64,000 nt of DNA, from assembly GCA_011947345.1 (NCBI GenBank), contig JAAVTG010000048.1:1-64000 (forward strand). The letters are read 5' to 3'. The DNA comes from Phytophthora quininea (Eukaryota; Oomycota; Peronosporomycetes; Peronosporales; Peronosporaceae). The notes below the pieces were generated by a model. That model did no database searches. It was not told where the DNA came from and worked only from the letters and a program-made list of their open reading frames with translations. Shown here in pieces: positions 22,979 to 34,705 of the stretch (the stretch's first letter is position 1; every line of letters starts with the position of its first letter). Made by a program: the position numbers and the translations under genes.

Positions 22979-23035
22979 GGGATCTTGAAATGTCGTTGAG
23001 CCGCGTGACTTGACTTGAGGCTTGAGATCGTTGAA

Positions 23036-23052
23036 GCAAATTGGGAATGGCG
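23036..23052 (-). promoter_or_regulatory. Inr-FPR-like promoter of the cysteine-repeat protein
   Basis: The minus strand reads GCCATTCCCAATTTGC, matching the Initiator and flanking element with one change, about 60 nt before the ATG at 22978. Confidence 0.55.
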
Positions 23053-23985
23053 ATCGCCCTGCAGCCTGCAGCGGCGGAAGGGATCAGCAGAGAGAAAATC
23101 ACCATGAACGTGAACCCACCGCCGCGGGCGAATACAGACCAGTGAAAGGTAGCGCTTGATCTTGAAGGGGCACATCGAAGATTTCGACGAGATGGATACA
23201 GGTGGTATTTCGTATTGCAACACCCCATGGCTGCGCAGGAAAGGCTGGACTCTACTTTCCACGAGCTCGCTTTGATATCTGCCCATGGATACAACTCAGG
23301 ACGGAGCGCCGAGGCGACGTACAGCTAGTCCTTGTGCACCTGCATCGAGCGAAGTTTGAGTTTGTTTCGGTCTGCTTGATAACATTTGCAGCGATTAAAA
23401 TTGCATAATCGTTGAGGAGATATGGTACTCGATGGAACGCGGCCTAGCATCGGATTGCTCGGCCAGACGCTGACCACGATCATTAGCGCCTACAATCCGC
23501 ATGACACCCACACCACTACTTTGCCTCACCCGGATGCAACAAAACCAGCGAGATCCGCAAGCTTTGGGCCCTTGACTTCGATGCACGAGCAATTGAAATG
23601 CAGTGTTACTGTGCCGAAGCCTACAACTTCAACAACATCTGATTGGCTGACAAATGTAGCCACTACAAAATACACTTTCCCGCCAAAAAGTTGCCGAGAT
23701 GGAGCAGCGCTGGGGCTTCCTGTTCCCGTGGTGTGACCTGCTACATGGCAAAATCAAGTACAAGTCTATCTTAGACTACTACAAGAGACTTGCTGTCTGT
23801 CCGTTTGTCTGTCGGTCCGTCGCCGAGTTTCGATGGACAAGATCCGGCGCTGCCATTGGCTGCCGAGCGCCAGCGACGGCGGCGCCCATTCGCCGAAAAG
23901 AGTTTCGGCCAATCGCTGCCGAGCGGAGCGAAGGCGGCCCGAGACGTGGACCACACGAATAGTAGGGTGGTCCACACCAAACGTA
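23053..23985. other. Intergenic stretch, border of gene-rich and repeat-rich parts
   Basis: No gene recognised. An inverted repeat GTGGACCAC / GTGGTCCAC lies at about 23946-23977, close to where Helitron-like coding sequence begins. A short segment at 23697-23790 (protein view MEQRWGFLFPWC) resembles 55577-55680, probably remains of another mobile element. Confidence 0.45.
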
Positions 23986-24039
23986 CTTAATGAAGAGGTC
24001 GATAGTAGTCCCCCCAACCAAACGCGATGGAGCGTGGGA

Positions 24040-26260
24040 ACGTTACCTGCGCTCGCTTGCGAAGACGATGCTATACAAGGACATCCCCAAAGGGTTCGTT
24101 TGGAAAGAGAAGTAGTGGGTTCGGCGCAAGCAGAAGAGAGAGGCACTAGAAAGAATAATCCATGTAACCTCCCCGGACGCCGAGAAGTTTTTCCTCCGAA
24201 TATTGCTCTGTAATCGAAGAGAGCCTACATCGTTCGAGAGTTTACGGACAGTTAACGGCGTCGTATGTCCCACGTTTTGGGACGCAGCGTTACAATTGGG
24301 ATATCTTGACAACGATCAAGAGTGGGCTGCATGCATGACAGAGGCTGCAAGTTTTCAGATCCCATACCAACTTCGACAGCTCTTCAGTACACAGTTAGTG
24401 TACTCGATGCCAAGAGATGTCCGTGGGTTGTGGGACCAATTCTATGAGGAATTGAATCGGGATATAGCGCATAAAGCACCGGGATCTCCCCGAGTCTACA
24501 CGAGAGACTGTGGTGATGTTTGAGACGCTAAAAAGCGTGAACGATTTGCTAACGGTGAGTGGGTATGCTGTGACCGATTTTGACCTTCCGCAGTTGAGTG
24601 ATTTCCCGAGTTTGGTTCGAGAGTCTCTTCTCGACAACAATCTCATACGCCGCGAGAAAAGCTACACCACAAGGACATTGGAGGCTATTGTTCGCGACGA
24701 GGCCAAACTCAACGAAGGGCAGAAAGCCGTATTCGACCAGATCATACAAGCCGTCGAAGCCGAGTCAGGACATGAGGTATCGACGGCCAGCGCTTCGCGT
24801 AACGACGGGGGCAGGTCATCCACGCGGGAAGTTTCACAAAAGCTTTTCTTTGTTGATGGGCCTGGTGGAACGGGAAAGTCTACATTACTTCGACGCATTT
24901 TGGCCAGGGTGCGTCTGGATAGGAATATTGCACTTGCTGTTGCATCCAGTGGAATTGCATCTCTGCTTCTCATGGGCGGGCGTACGGCGCATTCTACTTT
25001 CAAAATTCCGCTGAAACTGGACAAGGATTCTACGTGTTCGATTTTTAAACAGTCGCACCTGCGCAAGCTTATCCAGCAGATCAGTTTGGTCATTTGGGAT
25101 GAAGCTCCGATGACCCATCGCCACACGTTTGAGGCTGTCGACCGAATGCTACGGGACATTGTGGATAACCCCAGGAGCCTTTCGGCAGAAAGGTTTTTGT
25201 CCTCTCAGGATATTTCCGCCAGATCCTTCCTGTCGTGAAGAGAGGCACGCCCGCAGAAACGATCAATGCATGTATAAAGGAATCGCCTCTGTGGAGACAC
25301 TTTTGCAGGTTCAGTTAACACAGAACATGCGCATTGGGAGCGAGGGGACAGGAGAAAGCGACGAGGATATCCTGTCTTTCTCTGATTTTTGCTTGCCGTT
25401 GGTGAGGGTCGGCACGAAAACGTGCTGATCTTGGCAATGACTACACCAAGATTCCTGCTGATATGCTGATCCCGGACCTCCTGTAGAAGACGACGAGGAC
25501 GAGGAAATAGCTCCAGGGGCAATACCAAGGGGTATGACTCGCATCATTGACGCAATGTATGCCGACGTTGCCAATCCGGAGGTTGCGAGTGACGAATATT
25601 TTGCCAGTCGGACCATTTTGACGACTACGAACGAGACGGTACGGAGAATCAACGAGGCAGTCGCAGCTCGACTTCCGGAGACAGCGCGGGAGTATTTGTC
25701 GGTGGACTCGGTAGAAGATGACGACGGAACGTTTTTCGAGCAGGAGTTTCTCCTCTCGGTGAACATGAACGGGATTCCACCTCACAGACTGTTGCTTAAG
25801 AAGGACATCCCCATCATGATGATGAGAAATCATCATGATGAGATATCTGAACCCGGATCTTGGACTGTGCAACGGAACGCGTCTACGAATCGTCGACTTG
25901 AAGGACCACGTCATTAGAGCAACAATTATGACTGGAGAACGAACAGGCCAAGAAGTACTCATCTCGAGAATTATGTTCGTGAGCGACGACGACAACTCCG
26001 ATTTCCCCTTCCGGCTACGACGAAAGCAGTTCCCCGTGCAACCGGCATTCGCCATGACGATTAACAAGGCCCAAGGTCAGACGGTGTTAAACTTGGGGCT
26101 GTACTTGGCTCCCCGTGCTTTTCGCATGGCCAATTGTATGGGGCGTTGTCTCGCGTGACCTCCCAAAGCAAGTTCAAGGCGTTGATTGAGTATCCAGAAT
26201 TTGTAGACCCGGACGGGGAGTGTAAACGAGAAGCATCGTGTACACGCCGATTTTTGATTA
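24040..26260 (+). pseudogene. Helitron PIF1-like helicase domain, broken
   Basis: Fragments in shifting frames cover the region before and across a PIF1-family superfamily-1 helicase. Recognisable pieces are the Helitron-type segment TSFESLRTVNGVVCPTFWDA, Walker A GPGGTGKSTLL, Walker B WDEAPM, and the C-terminal motif MTINKAQGQT. Frame breaks occur near 24110, 24515, 25215, 25440, 25830 and 26130, so no full helicase can be made. In an intact element this protein would unwind DNA during rolling-circle transposition. Confidence 0.85.
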
Positions 26261-26474
26261 GGAGTTGAGTTGTATTGCTAGGCTAGATGTAGTAGCTTGC
26301 CACTACGAACAAGAACCTAGCTTTATGTTGGACAAATGGCCCTTGACAATTTTCATGTATTTAAGCCTGTCGTTTCGGATTAAACTTCGTACTAATTCGT
26401 GTGAAAAGCTAAATCATCCCGCCGAAGCGAAGCGGAGGCGGGCGGTCCACACAGCTGCATCCAACCATAACCCA

Positions 26475-26502
26475 CCGCCGCGTAGCGGCGGCGCTCGGCT
26501 AG
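26475..26502 (+). other. Candidate Helitron 3' terminus (hairpin plus CTAG)
   Basis: A 7-bp perfect stem (CCGCCGC, loop GTA, GCGGCGG) at 26475-26491 is followed after seven bases by CTAG and then T. This fits the Helitron 3' end rule of hairpin, CTRR, and insertion before T. Confidence 0.55.
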
Positions 26503-26734
26503 TCAGGCATGAGTGGGAGATCTGGAGCGCTCAGAAGCACCGACTGGAAGTGCGTGTCCCCATGCGCTGCCAACAGCTGTGACGCATTCGTGCTCTAGCA
26601 TGACACGAATGGTCTGGTTGAATCTGCTTCAACTGCGTCATGCAGCAGGACGTTCCTACGTCATAAATTTATCTTAGGATTAGCTGTAGAGAACCTAGGG
26701 CTCCAGTTAGTTCACTTCTCAATCTGCCGTCGTG

Positions 26735-28970
26735 CAGGCAAGCAATAACGAAGACTATACCTTAAATTCGTTACAACAGCCCACAGTAGAAGAAATGGAC
26801 GAGGACGAACTAGCCGAGGATGAACCCGACGACTCGGACTTTAGCGGCCCCTTCGGCGAGTTTTCATGGTTCGGAGAGAAACGATTTAAGAGAGAGTTCC
26901 AAAATTTAGAGAAGCTCTGGCGCTGCTAGCGGCGGTGGCTCACGTGGACCAACCAGCCTGGAAATATTTGCTAACGGAGCACTGCGGGGACAAGCTGGGC
27001 CAGCCAGGAACAGCCAAGTTCGAGCAGGAAATCCCAGCCCAATTTTTATTGTTTCCAGACTCTGACGAGGACTGGAGAATCAGCCATGAAGACCATCTAG
27101 GACTGGACTTTGTGCTGTTTTGTCGGACTAGCCACAGAACTCACCCTTCTCAAGAATATGAAGAAATGTTGGCAAAAATCGCCGCGTTAGATAAGAGGCT
27201 GAAGGACAGCACCACAGGAATGGATGTCGTTATCCCCGTCCAAGTTGCCCATCCTAGTATTGGAGCTACACGTGACGACGGTCCCAAAACGTTGGAAAAC
27301 TTGTTGAATGGAGAGAGAGCAGTCCGGGAGATGTGGGAAACATTAGATGAGCAACAAGTTGCGCCTGGAACGCTGCGATGCACGTTCAAGCTCATGCCAT
27401 TGGTTGCAGACTGCGAATATATCCTGGGATACACCGAGATGGCGGATAAAATACCGGAATTGATGAACGACAACTTGTCGTTCTCGGAAATGTCGCTGCG
27501 TGCTTCTGTTAGCCGCAGCAATGGCACTTACGGAAAGACGTTCTGTAGTCTCATGACAGGTCTGTTTAACAGTACACGACGCTGTCCTGAACGAAGCAAC
27601 TACGCTTTGCTCGACGTAAATGTCCAAGAATTCCAACTCGAAACGCTCGAGCTTAGCTGCAGTGGGTTATTGACGCCGTTTCTGTGGCAAGCCATGGGCT
27701 CGGCGATGGTCGTCAACCAAACAACGCGCAATCTCTCCATGATGTTGTTTGATAACCCAGACAACGAAGAACTGAACAAACAGTTATGGCAGTGTCTCGC
27801 TTGCGGCATTTTTCAAGACGAGCCCGCGAGTGCTCGTCGTTGGAGTCCCTCTCGCTAACTCAAGTTCGAAGCATGTGAACTGAAAATATAGAGGCATTTG
27901 CTGCAGTGGTGAACTCGGAACACCCTGAAGAAATGCTGTTCGGCCGTCCACGAGGTAAGATTAGTGAACGCGATGCAACCCTTAGCTCTGGATCGCCCAT
28001 TCGTTGTCGATTTTCCGACGTCGACCGGCCACCAAAAGTCTTGAGTTTCCCATTTCCAATCTCACCCGTTCGGACTTTCAGCGACGATGGCAGCAGTGAA
28101 TGGGTAGACATTGTCGTTCCAGGGTTTGGACGGTGCCAAGTACAGCGCCGTGACTTGGAGGTCCTTCCGAGACAAGCACCGACTAGCTCCCGTGGCTTGA
28201 CTTCCCTCACCATCGTGTTCGACAAGTGGGAAGATTTATATTCTGATGGCCTTTCGCTTTTATTGTCTACAGTTGGAGCTTCATTGAAATCGCTGACATT
28301 GGACGGACCGCGGGACGAGATTGAAGAAAGCGTGATACTTCAGAGCTGCCCGAACTTGGAAGAGCTGTCACTTTGTGGCGGATTGGTTGACGCGCGGCTT
28401 GACTTTCGCAAATACCGTTCAAGAGCGGAGCCTTCTCTTCGTAGCATCCATTGGCATCATGTAGCCGCGCTATCCAGAGATCTGGCCGATGTGAACCACC
28501 CGCTTGGCAAATGTGTGAGCCATTTGTGCGTGCGTTTGAACGAGCCTTGGAGTGGTTGGGGGTTTGAGTGGGGCGGATACAACCCACCAAACTTTGCTGG
28601 TCACATGCGTGCACTCTTGTAAATGCTGGCGAACAATCAGACTTTTAGGTATTTCGAGATCCTTGTGAACTCGAGACACCATGAGCATCTAGAGAACCTT
28701 AAAAGGCAGTGTCTTGAACCAACCATCCGTGTGCTGAATCTTCCGATGACGCATAAGGTTGCATTCTTGAGTGTGCTATCTGTCGAAGAAACCACGAAGA
28801 GGAAATGTGGACCAACCCGGTCTCGCTCTGCTAGCTACAAGCTGGACCATGATGTCGTGTCCAAGATTTTTGCGTTTGCGGCTTCTGTCAGGGAAATATA
28901 CTTTCACGAGTTGTCGGATGAAGGGAGCGATAACGACGACGACGATGAAGACGAAGACGAGGGATTTTAA
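26735..28970 (+). pseudogene. LRR-like oomycete family, copy 1 (broken)
   Basis: No named domain is recognised. An acidic N-terminus (MDEDELAEDEPDD) is followed, in another frame, by a conserved block ALALLAAVAHV...AWKYLL. Then come leucine-rich-repeat-like segments such as LKSLTLDG and LEELSLCGGLVDA, and a C-terminal module with VVSKIFAFAA and an acidic tail. Breaks: a frame change near 26920, another near 27830, an in-frame TGA near 27880 and an in-frame TAA at 28620. Related sequences at 55720-57260 and 61400-63170 show it is a repeated family. Function unknown. Confidence 0.6.
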
Positions 28971-29228
28971 GTCAGGAGTTATTACGGCTGGTTTCAGTCA
29001 GCCTTCGAGGAGAATCAACGGTGAAAACGAAAACGAAGTCGATCTGATCTTGACAGCAATTTTGTAATGCAATTTCGTTGGAGACGTTTTTCGTAGAAGC
29101 TCACGAGTTGAGTGGGTCCGAAAATCTGGAAACGTGAAAAGACTGCAGTGGCTCGAATTCGTAAAGCAAAAAGCGATCATTTGTGTGGCTATGAGTGGGG
29201 TGTATGCCGATGCGCTGGGATGCGAAGC

Positions 29229-29609
29229 CTACCCGTAGAGCTTGTAGAGCCTCGTGTACAGATCGATGGTGCTTTGAGTGAGGATACCGTTAGCCTCTAA
29301 CGTCGACGGGTCCTTGCGTTCTCTCAGCCAGTTCTTCAACGTGTTCGAACGGACTTTGTTGTCCCTCAACAAGGCGCGATCGGATTTTCCCATTCGTTTG
29401 ACGGAGATCCCCATCCAGCGCTCTTCGTCGTCGTCGTCCTCCATAATTTGCTGCTTGTTGCGCAGGAATCGCTTAACGGGAATGTCGACGGTCTCTACGG
29501 CATTAGCTCGAGTCATCGTGGAGAGCTTGGTGTTGTCCGACGCCGAAGCAGCGTTGCAGCTGTCGAGGAGAACGGCGGCGGCCACGAGCAGGATTGAGCT
29601 GATGCGCAT
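29229..29609 (-). CDS. RxLR-EER effector candidate, 126 residues
   Basis: A signal peptide (residues 1 to about 20, MRISSILLVAAAVLLDSCNA) is followed by RFLR at 47-50 and an acidic run ending DDEER at 60-64, the layout of host-translocated oomycete effectors. The C-terminal domain of about 60 residues contains SVKRMGKSD and KNWLRERKDPSTLEANGI, which resemble the W/Y-type helical units of this superfamily in spacing but not enough to assign. Effectors of this class act inside plant cells; the target is not predictable. It stands alone in a repeat-rich stretch behind an Inr-FPR promoter. One open frame, no break. Confidence 0.9.
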   Translation of the reverse strand: MRISSILLVAAAVLLDSCNAASASDNTKLSTMTRANAVETVDIPVKRFLRNKQQIMEDDDDEERWMGISVKRMGKSDRALLRDNKVRSNTLKNWLRERKDPSTLEANGILTQSTIDLYTRLYKLYG

Positions 29610-29652
29610 GGTGAGGCTGGAACAGTTGACTGGAGAGCTTGAATGTGCGGAA

Positions 29653-29671
29653 GCAAATTGAAAAGTGAGAC
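29653..29671 (-). promoter_or_regulatory. Inr-FPR core promoter of the RxLR candidate
   Basis: The minus strand reads GTCTCACTTTTCAATTTGC, an Initiator-like element joined to a perfect CAATTT flanking element, about 50 nt before the ATG at 29609. Confidence 0.65.
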
Positions 29672-30249
29672 CGGAACCTGCGGAAATCGAATGTCCTTGC
29701 CCCTTGAACAGTGGCGATCCCGAAGGTGGTGATCGTGGTCATCACGACAACCGTGATGACACTTCCGATGATCTGTATATGCGGCGTTGTCAACATCGCC
29801 ACCGTGACGAATACATATATATGCCGACCCGCTTGTGTCCGAGTCGCCCAACGTTTTCAATGTACGCAGTGTTTGCAGTGCTCGTTGACGACACAGTACG
29901 ATAAAGCGAGCCCGCTGTTGATGAGATACTTGCACGCTGCAAGTCGCAGCTATATGAATTGATGCTGATCTTGCCCATGTAGTTGGTTGTGCAGCAGGCT
30001 CAACTACTGTCAAAGATGTGTATCGAGGTCAAAGAAAGCGCATATATACAAACCAAGAGGAAGTGGTTGTCGATCAATGTAACTCAGTGATTGCGTGCTG
30101 TCTGTCGCACAATTGCGGTGGGTAGAATAATCATCACCCCAATCATGCCGCCATATTGAGCTAATCCATTCTGTGTGTTAAGGAGGAAATCGAATTGATT
30201 GTTTAGCGGATTTGTCGTCTTAAGGTGATAAGCTATCTATCCGTGAGAG
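29672..30249. other. Intergenic stretch, no gene recognised
   Basis: AT-rich. One small hairpin with arms GTCATCACG / CGTGATGAC lies around 29735-29758. Nothing else stands out. Confidence 0.6.
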
Positions 30250-31840
30250 TTACGTTCGTGTCGTCGACATGTGGTGCATGGGTTCCGGGATATTATTTTC
30301 TGGCGGATCAAAGCCAAGGTTTTGCTGCACGCCGACCACAGTAGCGCGGTTGCAATGAAGCTCATGTGCGTGTTGGTAGAGGAATTGGTAGTGCCTCTTG
30401 AACGAGTTCAGCAGATTGAGAATATTTGGCCCTTCAGCTGTCGTTTCCTGGAAATGAATGTCGTTCCTGAGCCGCCATGTTGCATGAAACACAATCGCTG
30501 TGTAGATCCTCCATAGAAGTATCAGTTCTTTGTGCTCACTTTTTCAGTTCCTACGGAGGTCTTGCAATCTTGGGAAGAGTAGCAAGCTCCAGCTTAGATC
30601 GACACAAAGAACGTCGGCCACCGGCTCCATAGTTTGCTCCACATTGGTTCTAATGACGGGCACGTGAAAAAACAGTGTTCTACCGTTTCGATATCCTGGC
30701 ATTCCGGACGAACGCAGTTTTGGATGGTAGGATTTAGTTCTCTGAGGAAGTATAGTCGTGAACAGACTGTGAGGTCTCCGGAGCACATTCGTACTATCAC
30801 ATCATGAATTACCGCAACTTGCTCCACCAAATTGGGGTGAATAACACCTTCTGCAGTGTTTTTCTTCTGTTGTAGTGAATCGACTCCGGGGCTGGCCATT
30901 TAATTCTGTTCCACTCCCGCAGCAAGTGTCTCCACCACAAAGGTAGCATGCTCGACCTCCAGCCCGCTGGTTTCGGTGGGTTTTGAAGTAAGAAATCACT
31001 CGATCGCGGGCGGGCGAAGTTGCCATAGCGTAATTGGATCATGTAGAGCATTGGGCGATACCATACGTTGTCATCTTCGTCTGGGTGTGTAGTAATCGCT
31101 CATACAAATTTCTGGAGAAGTTGCGACGAATGACAGTAGCTACATCAGGAACCCCGATGCCGCATGCTTCGCGTGGCCTCACAGCCGGTCCTTTTTGAAC
31201 GATACTTATCCCAGATTTTCCAGTGCTTACGCGGTTGTATAACACGTACCGATTCACAATGCCTTGCCAGCGTTTGATGAACCAGATCGGAATCGTCACA
31301 GAAGCTGTGAAATACCACAGCAAAGACAAAATCTCTGCTTGGGCGATCAATCTTCGGCCGATTGGGGTTCTCGCTCGGCCTTTCCAAAGTTGGAGCCGCT
31401 TAATCAATTCTTTGTCGAGTTGATTCGCCACCAATGTTGAAGTATCACCATTGCCGAACGGAATGCCAAGATATCGCACGGTTTCGCCGCGCTTCAGTGA
31501 TTTTAGCGGTGACACTCGCGGAGCAGAACGTTTAATGTTGAGACTCATTATCACACTTTTGTTATGGTTCAGCCGAGCTCCAGATCCGCCACAATAGTCA
31601 TCAACAATTTGAAGCTGCTCTTTTAGCTCCCTCTTTCCTTTTGAGAATAGCACAGTGTCGTCAGCAAAGAACCCCACTGGGACTCGTAATGTTTGGCCCA
31701 CCAGGACACCTAAATCTCTTTGAGCGCGTAACAAATTTCCTAGTGGTTCCAACGAGAGAGCAAACAAATACGGAGACAATGGATCTCCCTGTTTCACTCC
31801 TCGAGTTGGTGTCAGCGAGTCCTGCTCCCATCTTTCTCTG
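30250..31840 (-). mobile_element. LINE (non-LTR retrotransposon) fragment, 5' truncated, broken
   Basis: C-terminal part of a reverse transcriptase ORF2. From the right edge: motif B region RGVKQGDPLSPYLFALSL, the catalytic FFADDTVLF, and the LNHNKS and YLGIPFG segments. After frame changes near 31065 and 30840 comes a zinc-binding tail (CVRPECQDIETVEHCFFTCP) of the type following plant and oomycete LINE polymerases. The N-terminal half, including the endonuclease, is missing, as is usual for 5'-truncated insertions. Coding similarity stops sharply near 31840, where a different dispersed repeat begins. Confidence 0.85.
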
Positions 31841-32035
31841 TGTTAAAGTTGCACCGCTCGAGCACGGTTCAGGTGGAACTGTTCCCTGTTTCTACAAGAA
31901 ACAACTGGCCAAAGAGAAGGAGGCAGAGAAGGCGAGCAACTAGGAGAGGAGCTAGCTGTAGAGATGGCAAACACTAACTGTAATTCAATTGTTCAGCTTT
32001 TGCTTACAAATCAACACTGTGGCAGGCACAGTACG
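31841..32035 (+). repeat. Dispersed repeat, copy A
   Basis: Resembles the reverse complement of 39598-39855, sharing GTTGCACCGCTCGAGCACGG and GCTAGCTGTAGAGAT with a gap between. It is probably a piece of an LTR retroelement or another transposon. No protein domain is recognisable. Confidence 0.55.
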
Positions 32036-33450
32036 CGCGTCATGATAGCTTGCTACATGATTTCGATTTGGTAAAAAAATATCCAAGCTGGACCGCTAAA
32101 ATATGAACCATGCCACACATCGCCAGTAAAACAAGATCTACCGGAACTCGTATTTCTTTTGGATAAAGTGACTTGTTAGATCGAACAGAGAAGACCCGCT
32201 GTTACGGATCAAGACTCACACGCTGGAAGGAGGAGAAGACCAATGTGCAAGTTCTAAGGAAGACAGGATCAGATTTCAGAAAAGCAAATACCCCCAACCA
32301 TAAGAATAACCAGGAAAATAAGTTAAGCATCTGAATCAACTTCTAAGCAAGAAGCGCTGCATGCCTATATTCCTGGATTCGACTGAATTGTCAACCAAGT
32401 TGAAAAGGCAATTTTACAGTTTCGTTGGGATATGTGTTCCGCAGCCATGCCACTAACGGGCCATTGTCTTTCCTGGAAATCATAAGTCGTAAGACGGACA
32501 ACAATGTCCAGAACGAACCCTGAGGTGAAGACGCAAGGATATTTCGTGGAGAAGTAGAGGCATGTTGAAATCGCACGCAGCGTTCTTCGCCAAAATATGT
32601 TCAACACTTCGCCCGATACTTGGATCTAAAGTTGTTCTTATGGATATTTTTCGTCTCTACAGACAGTTGAGAAATGTCATGTCAAGAATTTTACCTCAAC
32701 CTCATCCAGGAGAGATCCAAGCGGCAAATGCAGCAAACACGCCTCCAATTCACGGATTATCTGTGAGTAGTGCCAATATTACTACGCCAAGCGAACGATT
32801 CTTCCCAAAACTACGGAAAAAGGACTGGGAAATCTGTTTGAACAAGCGCCTGCGTTGGAGCACCATCCACTTCAGGATTTGGGATTTCCACGGCGACGTG
32901 TTCACCAAACGCTGTCAAAAGTACTAGCACTGTGAGGACTGCTACTTCCAGTGGCTCATGATGTGATGTTACGACTATATTGCGGTGATATTACCGTCGG
33001 CTCGATACTATACTTCTTGAAATCGTTGAGCCCGAGCAACACACCGTTTGGATTCCTCAGCGATAGATCTGACGCTACGAGATAAAGCAGCTTAGACAAG
33101 AAATCCGGTAAATTGTTAATCAACTCATTTTAATTAATTGAAATCGCACGCCGCACCAACCAGATCACAAAAACCTTCTAGCGAGTAGTCCGGGTAACGA
33201 ACACAAAGCCACGAGGCAATCTGCCGATGACCAGCTGCCAAAGCGATTTTAACCGTCCTCGGCGTGCACTGCTCGATCTCATTAATGTATAGCCACTAGG
33301 TAATCTCAAAATGCTCGCGGTCAGCTGCACGGTCAATTACTCCGGATGAGAATTCAATGCCAAGTTACCACAGCCAAACTACCATTGTCTGGTGTGCTAT
33401 CAAGCGCATCGTAGCCTCATCGAGCACACAGAAATCAGGGGTAGACTTTT
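32036..33450. other. AT-rich intergenic stretch
   Basis: No gene recognised. It contains a relic of the SINE tail at 32266-32350 and otherwise nothing I can name. Confidence 0.55.
32266..32350 (+). repeat. Relic of a SINE 3' region
   Basis: About 85 bp similar to 52444-52527, the 3' part of the SINE described there. Shared strings include CAACCATAAGAA and AAGTTAA-CATCTGAATCAA. The tRNA-like head is absent here. Confidence 0.6.
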
Positions 33451-33453
33451 ATC

Positions 33454-33845
33454 GGTCCACCGAGGGGTCTGGTCTCGGATCGGGTCCCGCTGTCTTTCAT
33501 CCGTAAAACGAAGACCAGCCCACGAGTTTGTTTGCTCTGAGCACTTCTATCAATTTGCGACACGTCCTCAACACAAAACTTGCATCCCGATGAATGTCCT
33601 TTGAAGAATATGCTGGATAGAGAACCAAACGTGTCCTAAGATACGTATGAGCCAAAATATGTGGTTGGAGCGGTTTTGGAGATTACCATGCCCTGGATTT
33701 GAATCCAATGCGGCAATTCCGTCGTCCCATGCAAGGTGTGGTGCATTTTGCTTCAGATGCTGCACTTGCACGGCCGAAATCGCGGCATTCTGCCTACTTT
33801 GTTGCCGTTTCTAGTGTGTGACACGATCCGAGACCTCCGTGACAC
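33454..33845 (+). mobile_element. Non-autonomous DNA transposon (MITE-like), copy B
   Basis: About 390 bp, same orientation as copy A at 6855-7265. The left end contains GGTCTCGGATCG and the right end its reverse complement CGATCCGAGACC, giving terminal inverted repeats. Comparison with copy A extends them to about 29 bp. No coding capacity. Confidence 0.65.
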
Positions 33846-33955
33846 GATAAAAATCTTCTCATATGATCCATCATTCGACATCCTGCTGGCTGTCCCGCGA
33901 GTCAGAGAATGCCTTCAGCATCAAAATGTGCGCTCCCGGGGATCTTCGTATTGAT

Positions 33956-34620
33956 CTAAATTCCGCTCCATGAGGCCCATGAGATGTTGTCAGCCAGAGC
34001 TCTCAAGGCCATGCTTACACAATTAAACTTATCCTGATAGTATCTTCCATCCGGGAACTGTGCAATCACTTGAGGATGTGAGCAATATCCAGCGTAGTCC
34101 AACACATTTCTCCCGTCAGGAACAACCATCTTGGTAAGCTCACAATCCAATGTCTACCCACAATATAAAGACGTATTTCCCAACAACCACCGAACAACCT
34201 CAGGGTATTGATTTCGCGCAGCTAAGGCCACACCATTGCACGCTTTGGAGAATCGGGGTCTTTCTTAGTTAAAAGTTGGAGCAGTGCTAGATGTCCCATT
34301 GCCACCGCAATCGCCACTGGAACTCGACGCGCTGGAAAAGGCTCAATCCGCCATCTTAGCAGCTTTATATCGCCGAATTTCACTACCACTTTGAGAGCTT
34401 TAACGAATTGATATTTGTGCTCCGACCCCGGCGTTTCTTGTAGCAAACCAGATCCAGTGAAGCGATCAAACGGAAGCGGTGCGCTCTACCGATAGAGTTG
34501 GAGGCTGTCCAAGGAAGCTGGAGATGACGTCGGGCTGGATGGCACCACAGTACCAGCGCCACACAAGTCATTTTGTTTATGCTTTTTAAAAGGTGAGGAT
34601 CGCTTGCAAACATATACAAC
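33956..34620 (-). pseudogene. Ankyrin-repeat-like remnant
   Basis: Short frames with the ankyrin helix pattern, the clearest being AIAVAMGHLALLQLL near 34270-34330, interrupted by stops and frame changes. A similar remnant lies at 50360-51345. Too degraded for a function. Confidence 0.4.
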
Positions 34621-34705
34621 TTTTGAAGGTAAAAAGCACTGTTTTCATTGTGTATTGATTACCTAGGCCCATTGAGTGATGGCCCGATCACTGTTTGTGG
34701 TTTAT

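Larger units (their letters stand above)
23990..26502 (+). mobile_element. Helitron remnant (5' truncated)
   Basis: Coding remains of a Helitron Rep/helicase are followed, downstream of the last helicase motif, by a terminal hairpin and CTAG at 26475-26502. Helitrons are known to be abundant in Phytophthora. No Rep endonuclease motif and no 5' TC end were found, so the element is incomplete or its left end is too diverged to see. Confidence 0.65.

Noticed and set aside
32365..32927. Short frames in the AT-rich stretch after the LINE
   Set aside because: No domain, no signal peptide, no similarity to other parts of the window.
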